From: Aeromonas diversa CDC 2478-85
GTDB taxonomy: Bacteria > Pseudomonadota > Gammaproteobacteria > Enterobacterales > Aeromonadaceae
DNA length: 64,000 nucleotides
Assembly (NCBI RefSeq): GCF_000819805.1
Contig: NZ_CDCE01000008.1
Coordinates: 1-64,000 of the forward strand
Direction: 5' to 3'
Shown here: positions 16,560 to 26,303 of the stretch, piece after piece
Layout: every line of letters begins with the position of its first letter
How positions within the stretch are numbered: position 1 is the first letter of the stretch
Position numbers and translations under genes: made by a program
Notes under the pieces: generated by a model
Database searches by the model: none
What the model was told of the DNA's origin: nothing
What the model saw: only the letters and a program-made list of their open reading frames with translations

Positions 16560-17183
16560 ATGAAAGTAGCTCCCCTGAGCGTAGTTACGCTGGAATACAC
16601 GGTTACCGACGAGCATGGCGAGGTGATCGATACCACGGTTGGCAAAGAGCCGCTGGTTTATATGCACGGTACCCGTTATCTGGTCTCCGGGCTGGAAGCT
16701 GCCCTGGAAGGGCGCGCCGTTGGCGACGCCTTCGAAGTGACCCTGAACCCCGAGCAGGCCTACGGCGAATACGACGAAGGGTTGGTGCAGGAGGTTCCGG
16801 GTGAGCTGTTTGACGGCATGGATGTCGCCGAGGGTGACACCTTCGTGGCCGAGACCGACGATGGCCACCGTCCGGTGACCGTGGTTGAAGTCTCCGAGGA
16901 GTTCGTCAAGGTCGACGGTAACCATCCGCTGGCCGGCGTGACCCTGGGCTTCAAGGTCGAGATCAAGGACGTGCGTCCGGCGACCGCCGAAGAGCTGGCC
17001 CACGGCCATGTGCACGGCGCCGGTGGCTGTGGTGGTCATCATCACCATGATCACGACCACGATCACGACCATGACCACGGTGGCTGCTGTGGTGGCGGTC
17101 ACCATCATCACGCCGAAGAAGAGCAGGGCCATGGCGGCTGCTGCGGCGGTGGTGGTTGTGGTGGCAAGGGCCATCAGCACTGA
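16560..17183 (+). CDS. slyD: FKBP-type prolyl isomerase and metallochaperone SlyD
   Basis: 207 aa. The FKBP part (residues 1-70 and 125-150) is interrupted by the insert-in-flap chaperone domain (about 75-125), as in E. coli SlyD. The last ~60 residues are an extreme His/Cys/Asp/Gly metal-binding tail with runs of histidine and HD repeats and several CC pairs. SlyD speeds prolyl isomerisation, acts as a chaperone and supplies nickel for hydrogenase maturation. Start ATG at 16560. Confidence 0.95.
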   Translation: MKVAPLSVVTLEYTVTDEHGEVIDTTVGKEPLVYMHGTRYLVSGLEAALEGRAVGDAFEVTLNPEQAYGEYDEGLVQEVPGELFDGMDVAEGDTFVAETDDGHRPVTVVEVSEEFVKVDGNHPLAGVTLGFKVEIKDVRPATAEELAHGHVHGAGGCGGHHHHDHDHDHDHDHGGCCGGGHHHHAEEEQGHGGCCGGGGCGGKGHQH

Positions 17184-17196
17184 TTGCCTGAGTCAT

Positions 17197-17225
17197 AAAA
17201 AAGCCCGCATCGTGCGGGCTTTTTT
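17197..17225. terminator. Bidirectional terminator between slyD and slyX
   Basis: AAAAAAGCCCGCA and its complement (17197-17209 with 17213-17225) flank a 3-nt loop, with A-run and T-run on either side for both directions. Confidence 0.93.
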
Positions 17226-17234
17226 GTGGGCGAA

Positions 17235-17453
17235 TCAATAATGTGGTGGTGGCGTCTCTTCGGCCATGCTGGCGATCTGGGTCGGCTGCATCGCCTTGAA
17301 TTTATCCGCCAGCAGATGGACCAGTTGGCGCATCTTGTCGAGCTCGCGCCCCTGCAGCGTCACCTCTTCGTTGAGCTGCTCTACCGTGTATTCGGCATAG
17401 GCCAGGCGGGTCTCCAGGGTTTCGATGCGTTCGAGCAACTGCTGCTTTTCCAT
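17235..17453 (-). CDS. slyX: SlyX family protein
   Basis: 72-aa coiled-coil protein (LLERIETLETRLAYAEYTVEQLNEEV heptads) with the ETPPPHY C-terminus characteristic of SlyX. Function unknown. It follows the WD40 lipoprotein gene by 9 nt on the same strand and converges on slyD. Confidence 0.93.
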   Translation of the reverse strand: MEKQQLLERIETLETRLAYAEYTVEQLNEEVTLQGRELDKMRQLVHLLADKFKAMQPTQIASMAEETPPPHY

Positions 17454-17462
17454 AACCTTCCT

Positions 17463-18434
17463 TTACTTGAGGCTCCAGGTTTCGGCCAGGCCGTTGGAGC
17501 TGACAGTGACAACCTGGCTATTGTCGCCCAAAGCCACGCCATAGACCACTGCGCCGGAAGGTCGCGCTCCCTTGCGCGCTGTCACCAGCCACTCACCCAG
17601 TGGCGCGCCGTCACTCACTCGCCACAGGTTGGCCTGGCGCGACGGGGAGCCGGTCAGTAGCCACTGGCCCTGGTTGACGAAGCGAGCGTTACTGTAGATC
17701 TCCTGGCGGTGTTTCATCTGTAGCCGGCTGACTTCCTTGCCGCTGACCAGCTCCCACACTCTGGCCTGTCCCATGCTGCTGGCGGTAAACGCATAACGCC
17801 CCTGGGGATCGAGCCGAACCAGGGTGACCCGGCTGCCATGGTTGAAGCGATGAATCACTTGGCCGCTTTGGGTATCCCACAGATAGGCGCTGTAATCGTT
17901 ACCACCGGTCAGGGCATAGCGTCCGTTGGCCGAGAGATCGACCGTGTTCACCTGCTCGGTGTGGCCGAGAAACTGCAGACGCCGGCCGCTGGTGAGGTCA
18001 ACAAACTCGGCCTTGCCATCCTCGCGCCCAATCAGCACGAAGCGACCGCTCTCGGAGAGGGCGATGTCGCGCAGGCGAGACTCGGGCAGGGAGTAGTAAC
18101 CGACCGACTGTCCGTCGGCCAGGCGCCACAGGGCGAAGGTGGTCATGGTGGCGGTGACGGCGTGGCTGGCTTCTGGTGAGAAGCGACTGACGAAGACCAG
18201 GTTGCCATCGGGAGAGTCCATGCCCCAGCGGTAGCGTTGTTTATCCTCTTTCAGGTCCCAAACAGTGATCTGTTGTGCCGTGGAAACCAGCGCCGTATGG
18301 CTATCGGCAGAGAGATCTGCGGTCAATGCCCCCTGGTAGGAGAGTTCTCGGGTCTGCAGGGGTTGCCCCTCGGGTTTGTCACAACCACAGAGCAGCAGGG
18401 GGCACAACAGAACGAGGATGGCACTTTTTTGCAT
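17463..18434 (-). CDS. WD40-repeat lipoprotein
   Basis: 323 aa. Signal peptide with lipobox LCGC (lipidated Cys18). Asp at +2 is the classic inner-membrane retention residue, so it may face the periplasm from the inner membrane. The rest is a beta-propeller: blades ending ITVWDL, FALWRL, AEFVDL, AYLWDT, ARVWEL, ANLWRV and AETWSL, giving about seven repeats. Such proteins scaffold complexes; the partner is unknown. Probably co-transcribed with slyX, and divergent from fkpA. Confidence 0.85.
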   Translation of the reverse strand: MQKSAILVLLCPLLLCGCDKPEGQPLQTRELSYQGALTADLSADSHTALVSTAQQITVWDLKEDKQRYRWGMDSPDGNLVFVSRFSPEASHAVTATMTTFALWRLADGQSVGYYSLPESRLRDIALSESGRFVLIGREDGKAEFVDLTSGRRLQFLGHTEQVNTVDLSANGRYALTGGNDYSAYLWDTQSGQVIHRFNHGSRVTLVRLDPQGRYAFTASSMGQARVWELVSGKEVSRLQMKHRQEIYSNARFVNQGQWLLTGSPSRQANLWRVSDGAPLGEWLVTARKGARPSGAVVYGVALGDNSQVVTVSSNGLAETWSLK

Positions 18435-18551
18435 TTTTCCTGTCTCATGCTCTTGTTCGCCCGAATTCGAGGGTTAGTATAAGGCGTTTGTTGCTATAAA
18501 CCTCTCATTTCAAGAAGGAATCGAGAGCGGTTTTACGTTTTGGAGAAACTG

Positions 18552-19361
18552 ATGAACAAATTTCTGAAGATGTCCCTGCTGGCTGCTGCCGTATCCGTAG
18601 GTCTGACTGCGTGCCAGAAGGACGAGAAACCGGCGGCTCCCGCCGAGACCAAGACCGAAGCCGCCAAGCCGGCCGAGGGCGCCAAGGCTGAGGCCAAGAG
18701 CTTTGAGGAGCAATCCGGTTACGCCATCGGTCTCTCCATGGGTCGTTACATCGCCAACACCCTGGAGCGTCAGCAAGAGCTGGGCATCAAGCTGGACAAC
18801 AGCGTCATCCTCAAGGGGGTGACTGACGGTCTGGCCAAGAGCGCCGGCATGAGCGACGAAGAGATCCAGAAGGCCCTGCAAGCCTACGACGCCAAGATCA
18901 ACGAGCTCTCCAAGGTGAAGGCCGAGAAAGACGCCGCCGACAACCTGAAGAAGGGTGAAGAGTTCCTGGCCGAGAACGCCAAGAAGGAAGGGGTCAAGAC
19001 CACCGAGTCCGGCCTGCAATACCAGGTCGAGAAGATGGGTGAGGGCGCCAAGCCCAAGGCTACCGACATCGTCAAGGTTCACTATACCGGTACCCTGACC
19101 GATGGCACCAAGTTTGACAGCTCCGTCGATCGCGGTGAGCCGGCCACCTTCCCGCTCAACCAGGTGATCCCGGGTTGGACCGAAGGCGTGCAGCTGATGC
19201 CGGTTGGCTCCAAGTTCAAGTTCTTCCTGCCGGCCAAGCTGGCCTACGGCGAGCACGGTGCCGGCTCCATCCCGGCCAACTCTGTGCTGACCTTTGACGT
19301 CGAGCTGCTGGCCATCGAGAAGCCGGCTGCCGACGATGCCAAAGAGCAGGCCAAGAAGTAA
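18552..19361 (+). CDS. fkpA: FKBP-type prolyl isomerase FkpA, predicted lipoprotein
   Basis: 269 aa. An N-terminal dimerisation domain with long helices (about 35-145) is followed by a C-terminal FKBP domain (about 155-260: VHYTGTLTDGTKFDSSVDRGEPATFPLNQVIPGW region). It folds and isomerises envelope proteins. Unlike E. coli FkpA, this one has a lipobox (LTAC, Cys21, Gln at +2), so it should be anchored in the outer membrane, in the manner of Mip-like FKBPs. GGAG at 18542 supports the ATG at 18552. Confidence 0.92.
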   Translation: MNKFLKMSLLAAAVSVGLTACQKDEKPAAPAETKTEAAKPAEGAKAEAKSFEEQSGYAIGLSMGRYIANTLERQQELGIKLDNSVILKGVTDGLAKSAGMSDEEIQKALQAYDAKINELSKVKAEKDAADNLKKGEEFLAENAKKEGVKTTESGLQYQVEKMGEGAKPKATDIVKVHYTGTLTDGTKFDSSVDRGEPATFPLNQVIPGWTEGVQLMPVGSKFKFFLPAKLAYGEHGAGSIPANSVLTFDVELLAIEKPAADDAKEQAKK

Positions 19362-19377
19362 GTCTGCACGATGAAAT

Positions 19378-19406
19378 GACAGGGCCTGCGGGCCCTGTCT
19401 TGTTTT
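19378..19406 (+). terminator. fkpA terminator
   Basis: A 9-bp stem (19378-19386 with 19391-19399) with a 4-nt loop is followed by a T-rich tract. Confidence 0.88.
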
Positions 19407-19461
19407 CGGCAAGGTGGTACACTGCCCGCTCTTTGCCGGCAGCGTTGAATCAGGAGCGATC

Positions 19462-20382
19462 ATGAGCTGGGACTGGGGGCTCGATCTGGGCGGCACCAAG
19501 ATGGAGTGTGTGGTGCTTGAGGGCGACAAGGTGGTGCTGCGTGAGCGGCAGCCGACTCCCTGCGATTTCGGGTATGCCGGTATCATCGAGGGGATCGCCA
19601 CCCTGGTCGAGCGCGGCGCGGCCACCCTGGGGCGAAGGCCCGAGCGGCTCGGCATAGGTACGCCGGGGGCGCGGGATCCCCAGACCGGGGTGATGAAAAA
19701 CTGCAATACCACTGAGCTCAATGGCCGCCCCCTCAAGGAGGACCTGGAGGCCAGGCTCGGTATTCCCGTGCTCATCGCCAACGATGCCAACTGTTTCGCC
19801 CTGGCCGAGGCTCATCTCGGTGCCGTACGCGATCGCTATCCCGACGCCCGGGTGGTGTTTGGCATCATCATGGGCACCGGGGTCGGCTCCGGCATAGTCG
19901 TGGATGGGCGCATCCTCAACGGCCATCATGGCATCGCCGGCGAGTGGGGCCATAACGTGCTCCTCCCCGATGGTCCCGAGTGCTACTGCGGCAAGCGCGG
20001 CTGTGTCGAGACGCTCATCAGTGGCCCGGCCCTGGAGGCCTGGTACCGCGGCAAGACCAAGCGTCTGCTCAAGCTGCCCCAGATAGCGGCCGCCGCTGCC
20101 CACGATCAGGTGGCGCGCCAGACCCTCGATCGCTTGCACCGTCTGTTTGGCCAAGCCATCGCCAACGTGGTCAATATCCTCGACCCGGATGTCATCGTCA
20201 TCGGCGGCGGGGTCGGCAACATCGACAGCCTTTACAGCGCCGGACGTCAGAGCGTGCTGCCCTATCTCTTCAACCCCAGATTCACCACCCCTATCATCAG
20301 GCCTGCCCTGGGTGACAGCGCCGGCGTGTTCGGTGCGGCCCTGCTGGCCCGAGGCACCTTCAAGGAGGCTCTGCTCGGATGA
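19462..20382 (+). CDS. ROK family sugar kinase, Mak/fructokinase-like
   Basis: 306 aa. ATP-binding DLGGTKME near the N-terminus, a GIGTPGA substrate loop, [10 protein letters not shown] with the catalytic aspartate, GTGVGSGI and the ROK zinc site in [15 protein letters not shown]. Among ROK kinases it reads most like E. coli Mak (fructo/mannokinase), but NagK-type specificity is possible. The start at 19462 follows CAGGAG. The stop overlaps the epd start (ATGA at 20379-20382), so the two are coupled and feed the epd-pgk-fba glycolytic run. Confidence 0.85.
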   Translation: MSWDWGLDLGGTKMECVVLEGDKVVLRERQPTPCDFGYAGIIEGIATLVERGAATLGRRPERLGIGTPGARDPQTGVMKNCNTTELNGRPLKEDLEARLGIPVLIANDANCFALAEAHLGAVRDRYPDARVVFGIIMGTGVGSGIVVDGRILNGHHGIAGEWGHNVLLPDGPECYCGKRGCVETLISGPALEAWYRGKTKRLLKLPQIAAAAAHDQVARQTLDRLHRLFGQAIANVVNILDPDVIVIGGGVGNIDSLYSAGRQSVLPYLFNPRFTTPIIRPALGDSAGVFGAALLARGTFKEALLG

Positions 20383-21389
20383 TCCGCATCGCCATCAATG
20401 GCTATGGCCGTATCGGCCGCAACGTGCTGCGCGCCCTCTACGAGAGCGGTCGCGACAAAAATATCAAAATAGTGGCCATCAACGAGCTGGCCGATCCCAA
20501 GGCCATGGCGCACCTGACCCGCTATGACACCAGCCATGGTCGCTTCCGTTTTCCGGTCGAGCTGGCAGGCAACAGCATGCAGGTGGGGGAAGACCTGATT
20601 CCCCTGTTTGCCGAGCGCGATCCGGCCAACTTGCCCTGGCGGGCACTCAAGGTGGATGTGGTGCTCGATTGCACCGGCGTGTTTGGCTCGCGCGCCGATG
20701 CCGAGCTGCATCTGGCCGCCGGGGCGGGCAAGGTGCTCTTCTCCCATCCGGCCGATGCGGACGTGGACGCCACCATTGTCTATGGCGTCAATCACGGGGT
20801 GCTGACCGGGCGTGAGCGCATCGTCTCGAATGCCTCCTGCACCACTAACTGCGTGGTCCCCGTCATCGAAACATTGCATCGAGAATTCGAAATCAATTGT
20901 GGTACTATTACTACAATTCATTCATCCATGCATGACCAACAGGTGATCGACGCCTACCACGGCGATCTGCGCCGAACCCGGGCCGCCAGTCAATCCATCA
21001 TCCCGGTGGATACCAAGCTGGCCAAAGGGCTGGAGCGCATCTTGCCCCATTTTGCCGGCAAGTTTGAGGCGATCGCGGTGCGGGTGCCCACCATCAACGT
21101 CACCGCCATGGATTTGAGTATCACGGTGCGAAAAAAAGTGTCGGTTTCTGACGTAAATCAAGCACTGCAACGGGCGTCCAGAGGTACATTAGTCGGCATT
21201 CTGGACTATACCGAAGAACCGTTGGTCTCCGTCGATTTCAATCATGATGCCCATTCATGCATCATTGATGGTACCCAGACCCGAGTGAGCGATGCCAACC
21301 TCGTCAAGATGTTGATGTGGTGTGATAACGAATGGGGCTTCGCGAATCGGATGCTGGATACCACCCGGGCCATGATGGTTGCAGGCTGA
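20379..21389 (+). CDS. epd: D-erythrose-4-phosphate dehydrogenase Epd
   Basis: 336-aa GAPDH-family enzyme that oxidises erythrose 4-phosphate to 4-phosphoerythronate for pyridoxal-phosphate synthesis. [14 protein letters not shown] is the NAD-binding start, the catalytic Cys154 lies in SNASCTTNC, and [23 protein letters not shown] matches Epd rather than GapA. The Epd-pgk-fba order is the enteric one. Confidence 0.93.
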   Translation: MIRIAINGYGRIGRNVLRALYESGRDKNIKIVAINELADPKAMAHLTRYDTSHGRFRFPVELAGNSMQVGEDLIPLFAERDPANLPWRALKVDVVLDCTGVFGSRADAELHLAAGAGKVLFSHPADADVDATIVYGVNHGVLTGRERIVSNASCTTNCVVPVIETLHREFEINCGTITTIHSSMHDQQVIDAYHGDLRRTRAASQSIIPVDTKLAKGLERILPHFAGKFEAIAVRVPTINVTAMDLSITVRKKVSVSDVNQALQRASRGTLVGILDYTEEPLVSVDFNHDAHSCIIDGTQTRVSDANLVKMLMWCDNEWGFANRMLDTTRAMMVAG

Positions 21390-21450
21390 GCCTGCCCCGG
21401 GGACAAGGTTACTGTTTTTAACATTACCTGGAAAATATAGAGGACTGAAT

Positions 21451-22614
21451 ATGTCTGTTATCAAGATGACCGACCTGGATCTGGCTGGTAAACGCGTCCT
21501 GATCCGTGCTGACCTGAACGTGCCGGTAAAAGATGGCAAGGTCACCTCAGATGCACGTATCGTCGCCACCCTGCCGACCATCAAGCTGGCTCTGGAAAAG
21601 GGCGCCAAGCTGATGATCACCTCCCACCTGGGTCGTCCGACCGAAGGCGAGTACAACGAAGAGTTCTCCCTGCAACCGGTCGTTAACTATCTGAAAGACG
21701 CTCTGTCCTGCGAAGTTCGCCTGGCCAAGGATTACCTGGACGGCGTGGACGTCGCCGCCGGTGAGCTGGTCGTGCTGGAAAACTGCCGCTTCAACAAGGG
21801 TGAAAAGAAGAACGCCGAAGAGCTGGCTCGCAAGTACGCCGCCCTGTGCGACATCTTCGTGATGGATGCATTCGGTACCGCTCACCGCGCCGAAGGCTCC
21901 ACCTACGGTGTGGCCCAGTTCGCTCCGGTTGCCTGTGCCGGCCCCCTGCTGGCTGGCGAGCTGGAAGCCCTCGGCAAGGCCATGGACAACCCGGCACGCC
22001 CGATGGTGGCCATCGTTGGTGGTTCCAAGGTCTCTACCAAGCTGACCGTGCTGGAGTCCCTCTCCAAGATTGCTGACCAGCTGGTGGTCGGTGGTGGCAT
22101 CGCCAATACCTTCATCGCCGCTGCCGGTCACAACGTCGGCAAGTCCCTGTGCGAGCACGACCTGATCGACACCGCCAAGAAGCTGGCTGCCGAGACCTCC
22201 ATCCCCGCCACCACCGACGTGGTTGTGGGTAAAGAGTTCTCCGAATCCACCCCGGCCACCACCAAGTCTGTGGCTGACGTGTCTGACGACGACATGATCT
22301 TCGACATCGGTCCGGATTCTGCCAAGGCCCTGGCCGACATCATCATGAACGCCAAGACCATCCTGTGGAACGGCCCGGTCGGCGTGTTCGAGTTCGACCA
22401 GTTCGCCAAGGGCACCGAAGTGATTGCCCGCGCCATCGCCGAGTCCCCGGCCTTCTCCATCGCTGGTGGTGGTGACACCCTGGCGGCCATCGACAAGTTC
22501 GGTATCTCCGACAAGGTCTCCTACATCTCCACCGGCGGCGGCGCCTTCCTGGAGTTCGTAGAAGGCAAGAAACTGCCGGCCGTCGCCATCCTGGAAGAGC
22601 GCGCCAAAGCCTGA
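21451..22614 (+). CDS. pgk: Phosphoglycerate kinase
   Basis: 387 aa, the E. coli length. [27 protein letters not shown], the [10 protein letters not shown] stretch and the C-terminal nucleotide loop GGGDTLAA are all present. It makes ATP from 1,3-bisphosphoglycerate. The ATG at 21451 follows AGAGGA; the in-frame extension to 21379 overlaps epd and is not used. Confidence 0.97.
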   Translation: MSVIKMTDLDLAGKRVLIRADLNVPVKDGKVTSDARIVATLPTIKLALEKGAKLMITSHLGRPTEGEYNEEFSLQPVVNYLKDALSCEVRLAKDYLDGVDVAAGELVVLENCRFNKGEKKNAEELARKYAALCDIFVMDAFGTAHRAEGSTYGVAQFAPVACAGPLLAGELEALGKAMDNPARPMVAIVGGSKVSTKLTVLESLSKIADQLVVGGGIANTFIAAAGHNVGKSLCEHDLIDTAKKLAAETSIPATTDVVVGKEFSESTPATTKSVADVSDDDMIFDIGPDSAKALADIIMNAKTILWNGPVGVFEFDQFAKGTEVIARAIAESPAFSIAGGGDTLAAIDKFGISDKVSYISTGGGAFLEFVEGKKLPAVAILEERAKA

Positions 22615-22622
22615 TCGTGACC

Positions 22623-22652
22623 CGAAACGGGGGGCAAAAGCCTCCCGTTTCG
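22623..22652 (+). other. Intercistronic hairpin between pgk and fba
   Basis: A 9-bp outer stem (22623-22631 with 22644-22652) continues through a G-U pair into GGC-AAAA-GCC. There is no T-run after it, so it is more likely a processing or mRNA-stability element, or an inefficient terminator, than a full stop. Confidence 0.55.
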
Positions 22653-22730
22653 TCTATCATGTGCCCGCCCATGCCGGTTCATGATGAACCCCACAATTTT
22701 TTATCGGCATACGAGAATAGGACGAGAAAC

Positions 22731-23810
22731 ATGTCTAAGAAGATTTTCGACTTCGTAAAACCCGGCGTTATCACCGGTGATGACGTTCAGAAGGTATTCG
22801 CTATCGCCAAGGAAAACGGCTTCGCTCTGCCGGCCGTTAACTGCGTTGGTACCGACTCCGTCAACGCCGTACTGGAAGCGGCCGCCAAGGTAAAAGCCCC
22901 GGTCATCGTTCAGTTCTCCAACGGCGGCGCCGTGTTCACCGCCGGTAAGGGCCTGAAGCTGGAAGGTCAGAAGGCCGCCATCCTGGGTGCCATCTCCGGT
23001 GCCAAGCACGTTCACGCCGTGGCCGAAGCCTACGGTGTGCCGGTCATCCTGCACACCGACCACGCCGCCAAGAAGCTGCTGCCGTGGATCGACGGTCTGC
23101 TGGACGCCGGTGAGAAGCACTTCGCCGAGACCGGCAAGCCGCTGTTCTCCTCCCACATGCTGGATCTGTCCGAAGAGTCTCTGGAAGAGAACATCGACAT
23201 CTGCTGCGAGTACCTGACCCGCATGGCCAAGATGAACATGACTCTCGAGCTGGAACTGGGTTGCACCGGCGGCGAAGAAGACGGTGTGGACAACAGCCAC
23301 ATGGATCAGTCCGCTCTGTACACCCAGCCGGAAGACGTGGCTTACGCTTACGAGCGTCTGTCCAAGATCAGCCCGCGCTTCACCATCGCTGCCTCCTTCG
23401 GCAACGTGCACGGTGTTTACAAGCCGGGTAACGTCAAGCTGACCCCCTCCATCCTGGACGCCTCCCAGAAATACGTCTCCGAGAAGTTCGGTATCCCGGC
23501 CAAGAGCCTGGACTTCGTATTCCACGGTGGCTCCGGCTCTACCCTGGAAGAGATCCGCGAATCCATCTCCTACGGCGTGGTGAAGATGAACATCGACACC
23601 GACACCCAGTGGGCGACTTGGGAAGGTCTGCTGAACTTCTACAAGAAGAACGAAGCTTACCTGCAAGGCCAGCTGGGCAACCCGGAAGGCGCCGACAAGC
23701 CGAACAAGAAGTTCTACGATCCGCGCGTATGGCTGCGTGAAGGCCAGACCTCCATGATCAAGCGTCTGGAGCAGGCGTTCTCCGATCTGAACGCCATCGA
23801 CGTGCTGTAA
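22731..23810 (+). CDS. fbaA: Class II fructose-bisphosphate aldolase
   Basis: 359 aa, same as E. coli FbaA. The zinc-binding HTDHAAKK histidine pair, ELELGCTGGEEDGVDN, NVHGVYKPGNV and the FHGGSGS loop identify a class II zinc-dependent aldolase that splits fructose-1,6-bisphosphate. Start ATG at 22731 after TAGGACGAG. It is the last gene of the sugar kinase-epd-pgk-fba run. Confidence 0.97.
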   Translation: MSKKIFDFVKPGVITGDDVQKVFAIAKENGFALPAVNCVGTDSVNAVLEAAAKVKAPVIVQFSNGGAVFTAGKGLKLEGQKAAILGAISGAKHVHAVAEAYGVPVILHTDHAAKKLLPWIDGLLDAGEKHFAETGKPLFSSHMLDLSEESLEENIDICCEYLTRMAKMNMTLELELGCTGGEEDGVDNSHMDQSALYTQPEDVAYAYERLSKISPRFTIAASFGNVHGVYKPGNVKLTPSILDASQKYVSEKFGIPAKSLDFVFHGGSGSTLEEIRESISYGVVKMNIDTDTQWATWEGLLNFYKKNEAYLQGQLGNPEGADKPNKKFYDPRVWLREGQTSMIKRLEQAFSDLNAIDVL

Positions 23811-23832
23811 TCCGGCTCATCGAGTGAAACAG

Positions 23833-23860
23833 GGCGCCCTTCGGGGCGCCTTTTGTTTTT
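23833..23860 (+). terminator. fba terminator
   Basis: A 7-bp GC-rich stem (23833-23839 with 23844-23850) with a TTCG loop is followed by TTTTGTTTTT. Confidence 0.92.
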
Positions 23861-23873
23861 GTTTGATAAACGT

Positions 23874-23923
23874 CACACCCGGGGGTGTGGGCATAGGGGG
23901 GAAATTCGTTTAGTTTGGTAAAC
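23874..23923. promoter_or_regulatory. Two palindromes upstream of the PuuB-like gene
   Basis: CACACCC-GG-GGGTGTG (23874-23889) and GTTTA-GTTTGG-TAAAC (23908-23923) lie in the 130-bp promoter gap before the oxidase gene. They look like operators for dimeric regulators. Which regulator is unknown; PuuR-like control is only a guess from the gene's likeness. Confidence 0.45.
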
Positions 23924-23940
23924 ACTCACTCACTGGCAGG

Positions 23941-25242
23941 ATGCTGATGATGATCCCGGGATCTCTGGAACACACCCACTCTTACTATGCCGCTACCCGT
24001 AATGACGACACCACCTGGCCCGAGCTGGAAGGCGAGCTGAGGGCCGACGTCTGCATCGTCGGTGGCGGTTTCACCGGTCTCAACTGCGCCATCAACCTCG
24101 CCGAGCTCGGCTATGATGTTGTGCTGCTCGAGGGACGGCGCATCGGCTGGGGAGCCTCAGGACGTAACGGTGGTCAGCTCATTCGCGGGGTTGGCCACGA
24201 TACTAGGCAGTTCACGCGCTACATCGGCGAGGAAGGGGTTCGCGAGCTCGACCGGATGGGGATTGAGGCGGTGCAACTGGTTAAGGATCGTATCGAGCGT
24301 TTCGGCATCGACTGCGATCTTCAGCTCGGCTACTGCGATCTGGCGACCAAGTGGCGTCACCTGGTGGATTTTGAACAGACCCAGCGCCACCTGGAGGCGC
24401 TCGACTACCCCTTCGAGTTGCGTCAGGTGCCACGCGAGGGGATCCGCGATATCGTCGGATCGGATCGCTACATCGGCGGTCTGGTCGATATGGGCTCGGG
24501 TCATCTGCATCCCCTCAATCTGGCACTCGGCGAGGCGCGTGCCGCGGCTGCCCTCGGGGCTCGTCTGTTCGAGCACTCCCTGGTGACCCGTATCGACTAC
24601 GGGCACAAGGTGACGGTCACCACGCGTCACGGTCGTGTCGAGGCAGATACCCTGGTGCTAGGCTGCAATGCCTATCTCAACGATCTGGAGCGGGAGCTGG
24701 GGGCCAGGGTGTTGCCGGCCGGCTCCTACATCCTCGCCACCGAGATGCTGCCCAAACGTCTGCGTGAACGCTTGTTGCCCCAGAATATGGCGGTGTGTGA
24801 CCAGAACGTGGCGCTCGACTACTACCGCCTCTCGGCAGACGGTCGCCTGCTGTTTGGCGGCGCCTGCAACTATTCGGGAAGAGACCCCAAGGATATCCGC
24901 GCCTTCATGCAGCCCAAGCTGGCACGGGTCTTCCCCGAGCTGGCGGACACCCCTATCGAGTTTGCCTGGGGCGGCATGATCGGCATAGGCGCCAACCGCT
25001 TACCCCAGATTGGCCGTCTGCCGGATCACCCCAACGTCTACTATGCCCAGGCCTATTCCGGGCACGGTCTCAATGCCACGCACCTGGCGGCCAAGCTGGT
25101 GGCCGAGGCTATCCACGGTCACAGCCGTGGTCTCGATCTCTTTGCCGCCGTGCCACATCTGCGCTTTCCCGGCGGGCGCCACCTGCGCTCACCTCTGCTG
25201 GCGCTCGGCATGCTCTGGTATCGCCTCAAGGATCTGCTCTGA
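23941..25242 (+). CDS. FAD-dependent amine oxidase, gamma-glutamylputrescine oxidase-like
   Basis: 433-aa DAO-fold flavoenzyme. VCIVGGGFTGLNCAINLAE binds the FAD adenosine, GWGASGRNGGQL is the second flavin motif, and the C-terminal FAWGGMIGIGANRLPQIG and AYSGHGLNATHLAAKL are typical of PuuB-like oxidases that act on gamma-glutamyl-putrescine. The rest of a puu pathway is not adjacent, so substrate is inferred by likeness only. GGCAGG abuts the first ATG, which makes translation from the ATG at 23947 or 23950 more likely than from 23941. Confidence 0.82.
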   Translation: MLMMIPGSLEHTHSYYAATRNDDTTWPELEGELRADVCIVGGGFTGLNCAINLAELGYDVVLLEGRRIGWGASGRNGGQLIRGVGHDTRQFTRYIGEEGVRELDRMGIEAVQLVKDRIERFGIDCDLQLGYCDLATKWRHLVDFEQTQRHLEALDYPFELRQVPREGIRDIVGSDRYIGGLVDMGSGHLHPLNLALGEARAAAALGARLFEHSLVTRIDYGHKVTVTTRHGRVEADTLVLGCNAYLNDLERELGARVLPAGSYILATEMLPKRLRERLLPQNMAVCDQNVALDYYRLSADGRLLFGGACNYSGRDPKDIRAFMQPKLARVFPELADTPIEFAWGGMIGIGANRLPQIGRLPDHPNVYYAQAYSGHGLNATHLAAKLVAEAIHGHSRGLDLFAAVPHLRFPGGRHLRSPLLALGMLWYRLKDLL

Positions 25243-25245
25243 ATG

Positions 25246-25279
25246 CAAGCAGGCTCCCCATGGGGAGCCTGCTTGTTTG
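25246..25279. terminator. Bidirectional terminator after the oxidase gene
   Basis: A perfect 15-bp palindrome (25246-25260 with 25261-25275) is followed by a short T-run, between convergent genes. Confidence 0.88.
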
Positions 25280-25298
25280 GGGCATAAGCAATGACAGC

Positions 25299-26303
25299 TT
25301 ACAGGCTGTACATCAGCCCGGTGCTCAGCGAGAGCATGTCAGAGTCATAGAAGTCGATGTCGGAGTCGGAGCCGTTCCAGGCAGCGCTCACGAAGGAGCT
25401 CAGCTTGTCGACGCCGAACAGACGGTGCCAGAAGAAGGTGCCGTTCAAGCCCCATTCGTTAGCGTCGGCCTTGCGACCGTAGATGGGGTTGGCCTCGTCG
25501 TAGTTGCGCCAGCCACCGTAGGCGTTGCCGATGACTGACCACTGGCTGTTGCGCTGGCTGTAGGTGAGCTGCAACCGGGTGGTGTCGCTGCGCTCGGCCT
25601 GGCCGTCCAGAGCGGCGCGCTCGTAGATGAGGGCCGGCAGCAGGGCTTGGTGGGCGTCGAGATCCCAGTTATAAGCGAGCTCGAGGCGGTGCAGATTGCC
25701 GTTGCGATCGAGCATGTTGGCCTCGGACTGGGTCAGGCGGCCCTGGCTCACCAGCTGCTGGCCGGATCGCTCCTCGTCGACCTTGCTGCGGCGCCAGGTA
25801 TAGGCGGCGTTGATATGGCTGCTGCCGATGTCGTCCCAGGCCAGGCGCGTGCCACGGGTGCTGGCGTCGGTATCCTGTCTCTCGCCGCCGAGGTAGTAAG
25901 GGTCGGCCCAGGTCTCGGCCGGCAGGGCGGAGAAGACGTAGCCGAGGGAGACAATACCCAGGTCACCAAACTGTTGGCGCACCCCGAGCTGCTGGGTCAT
26001 GTCGTAGCGCACCGCATCCTGGATCAGGTTACCGAGGAACAGCTGGGTGCGGGTATCGGCGAAGGTGTAGCGCAAGTCGGCGCCAACAAGTGCCTTGAGC
26101 GAGCCGTGCTGATCCGGGCTCTGGGTCAGGGAGTCGACGCGCGAGTCGCCCTTCTCTCCCTTGAAGAAGTTGGACTCGTATTGCTGAGCGGTGACGCCCC
26201 CCATGACGAAGCCGGAGACGCCGGATTCGGCCGGTATGGTCAGCGCGTCGGCCAGAACCATCTGGGAGCTGAGGGCGGCCAGTGCAACTAAGGCATGCTT
26301 CAT
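25299..26303 (-). CDS. DUF2860-type outer-membrane protein
   Basis: 334 aa from the ATG at 26303 (SD GGAGAG). Signal peptide MKHALVALAALSSQMVLA, then a mature barrel-like protein with alternating aromatic strands (LRYTFADTRTQLFLGN, AYNWDLDAHQALLPAL) and a C-terminal MYSL. The pattern fits the DUF2860 outer-membrane family found in Vibrio and Aeromonas, of unknown substrate. The frame stays open far upstream, antisense to arcB; that part is not coding. Confidence 0.82.
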   Translation of the reverse strand: MKHALVALAALSSQMVLADALTIPAESGVSGFVMGGVTAQQYESNFFKGEKGDSRVDSLTQSPDQHGSLKALVGADLRYTFADTRTQLFLGNLIQDAVRYDMTQQLGVRQQFGDLGIVSLGYVFSALPAETWADPYYLGGERQDTDASTRGTRLAWDDIGSSHINAAYTWRRSKVDEERSGQQLVSQGRLTQSEANMLDRNGNLHRLELAYNWDLDAHQALLPALIYERAALDGQAERSDTTRLQLTYSQRNSQWSVIGNAYGGWRNYDEANPIYGRKADANEWGLNGTFFWHRLFGVDKLSSFVSAAWNGSDSDIDFYDSDMLSLSTGLMYSL

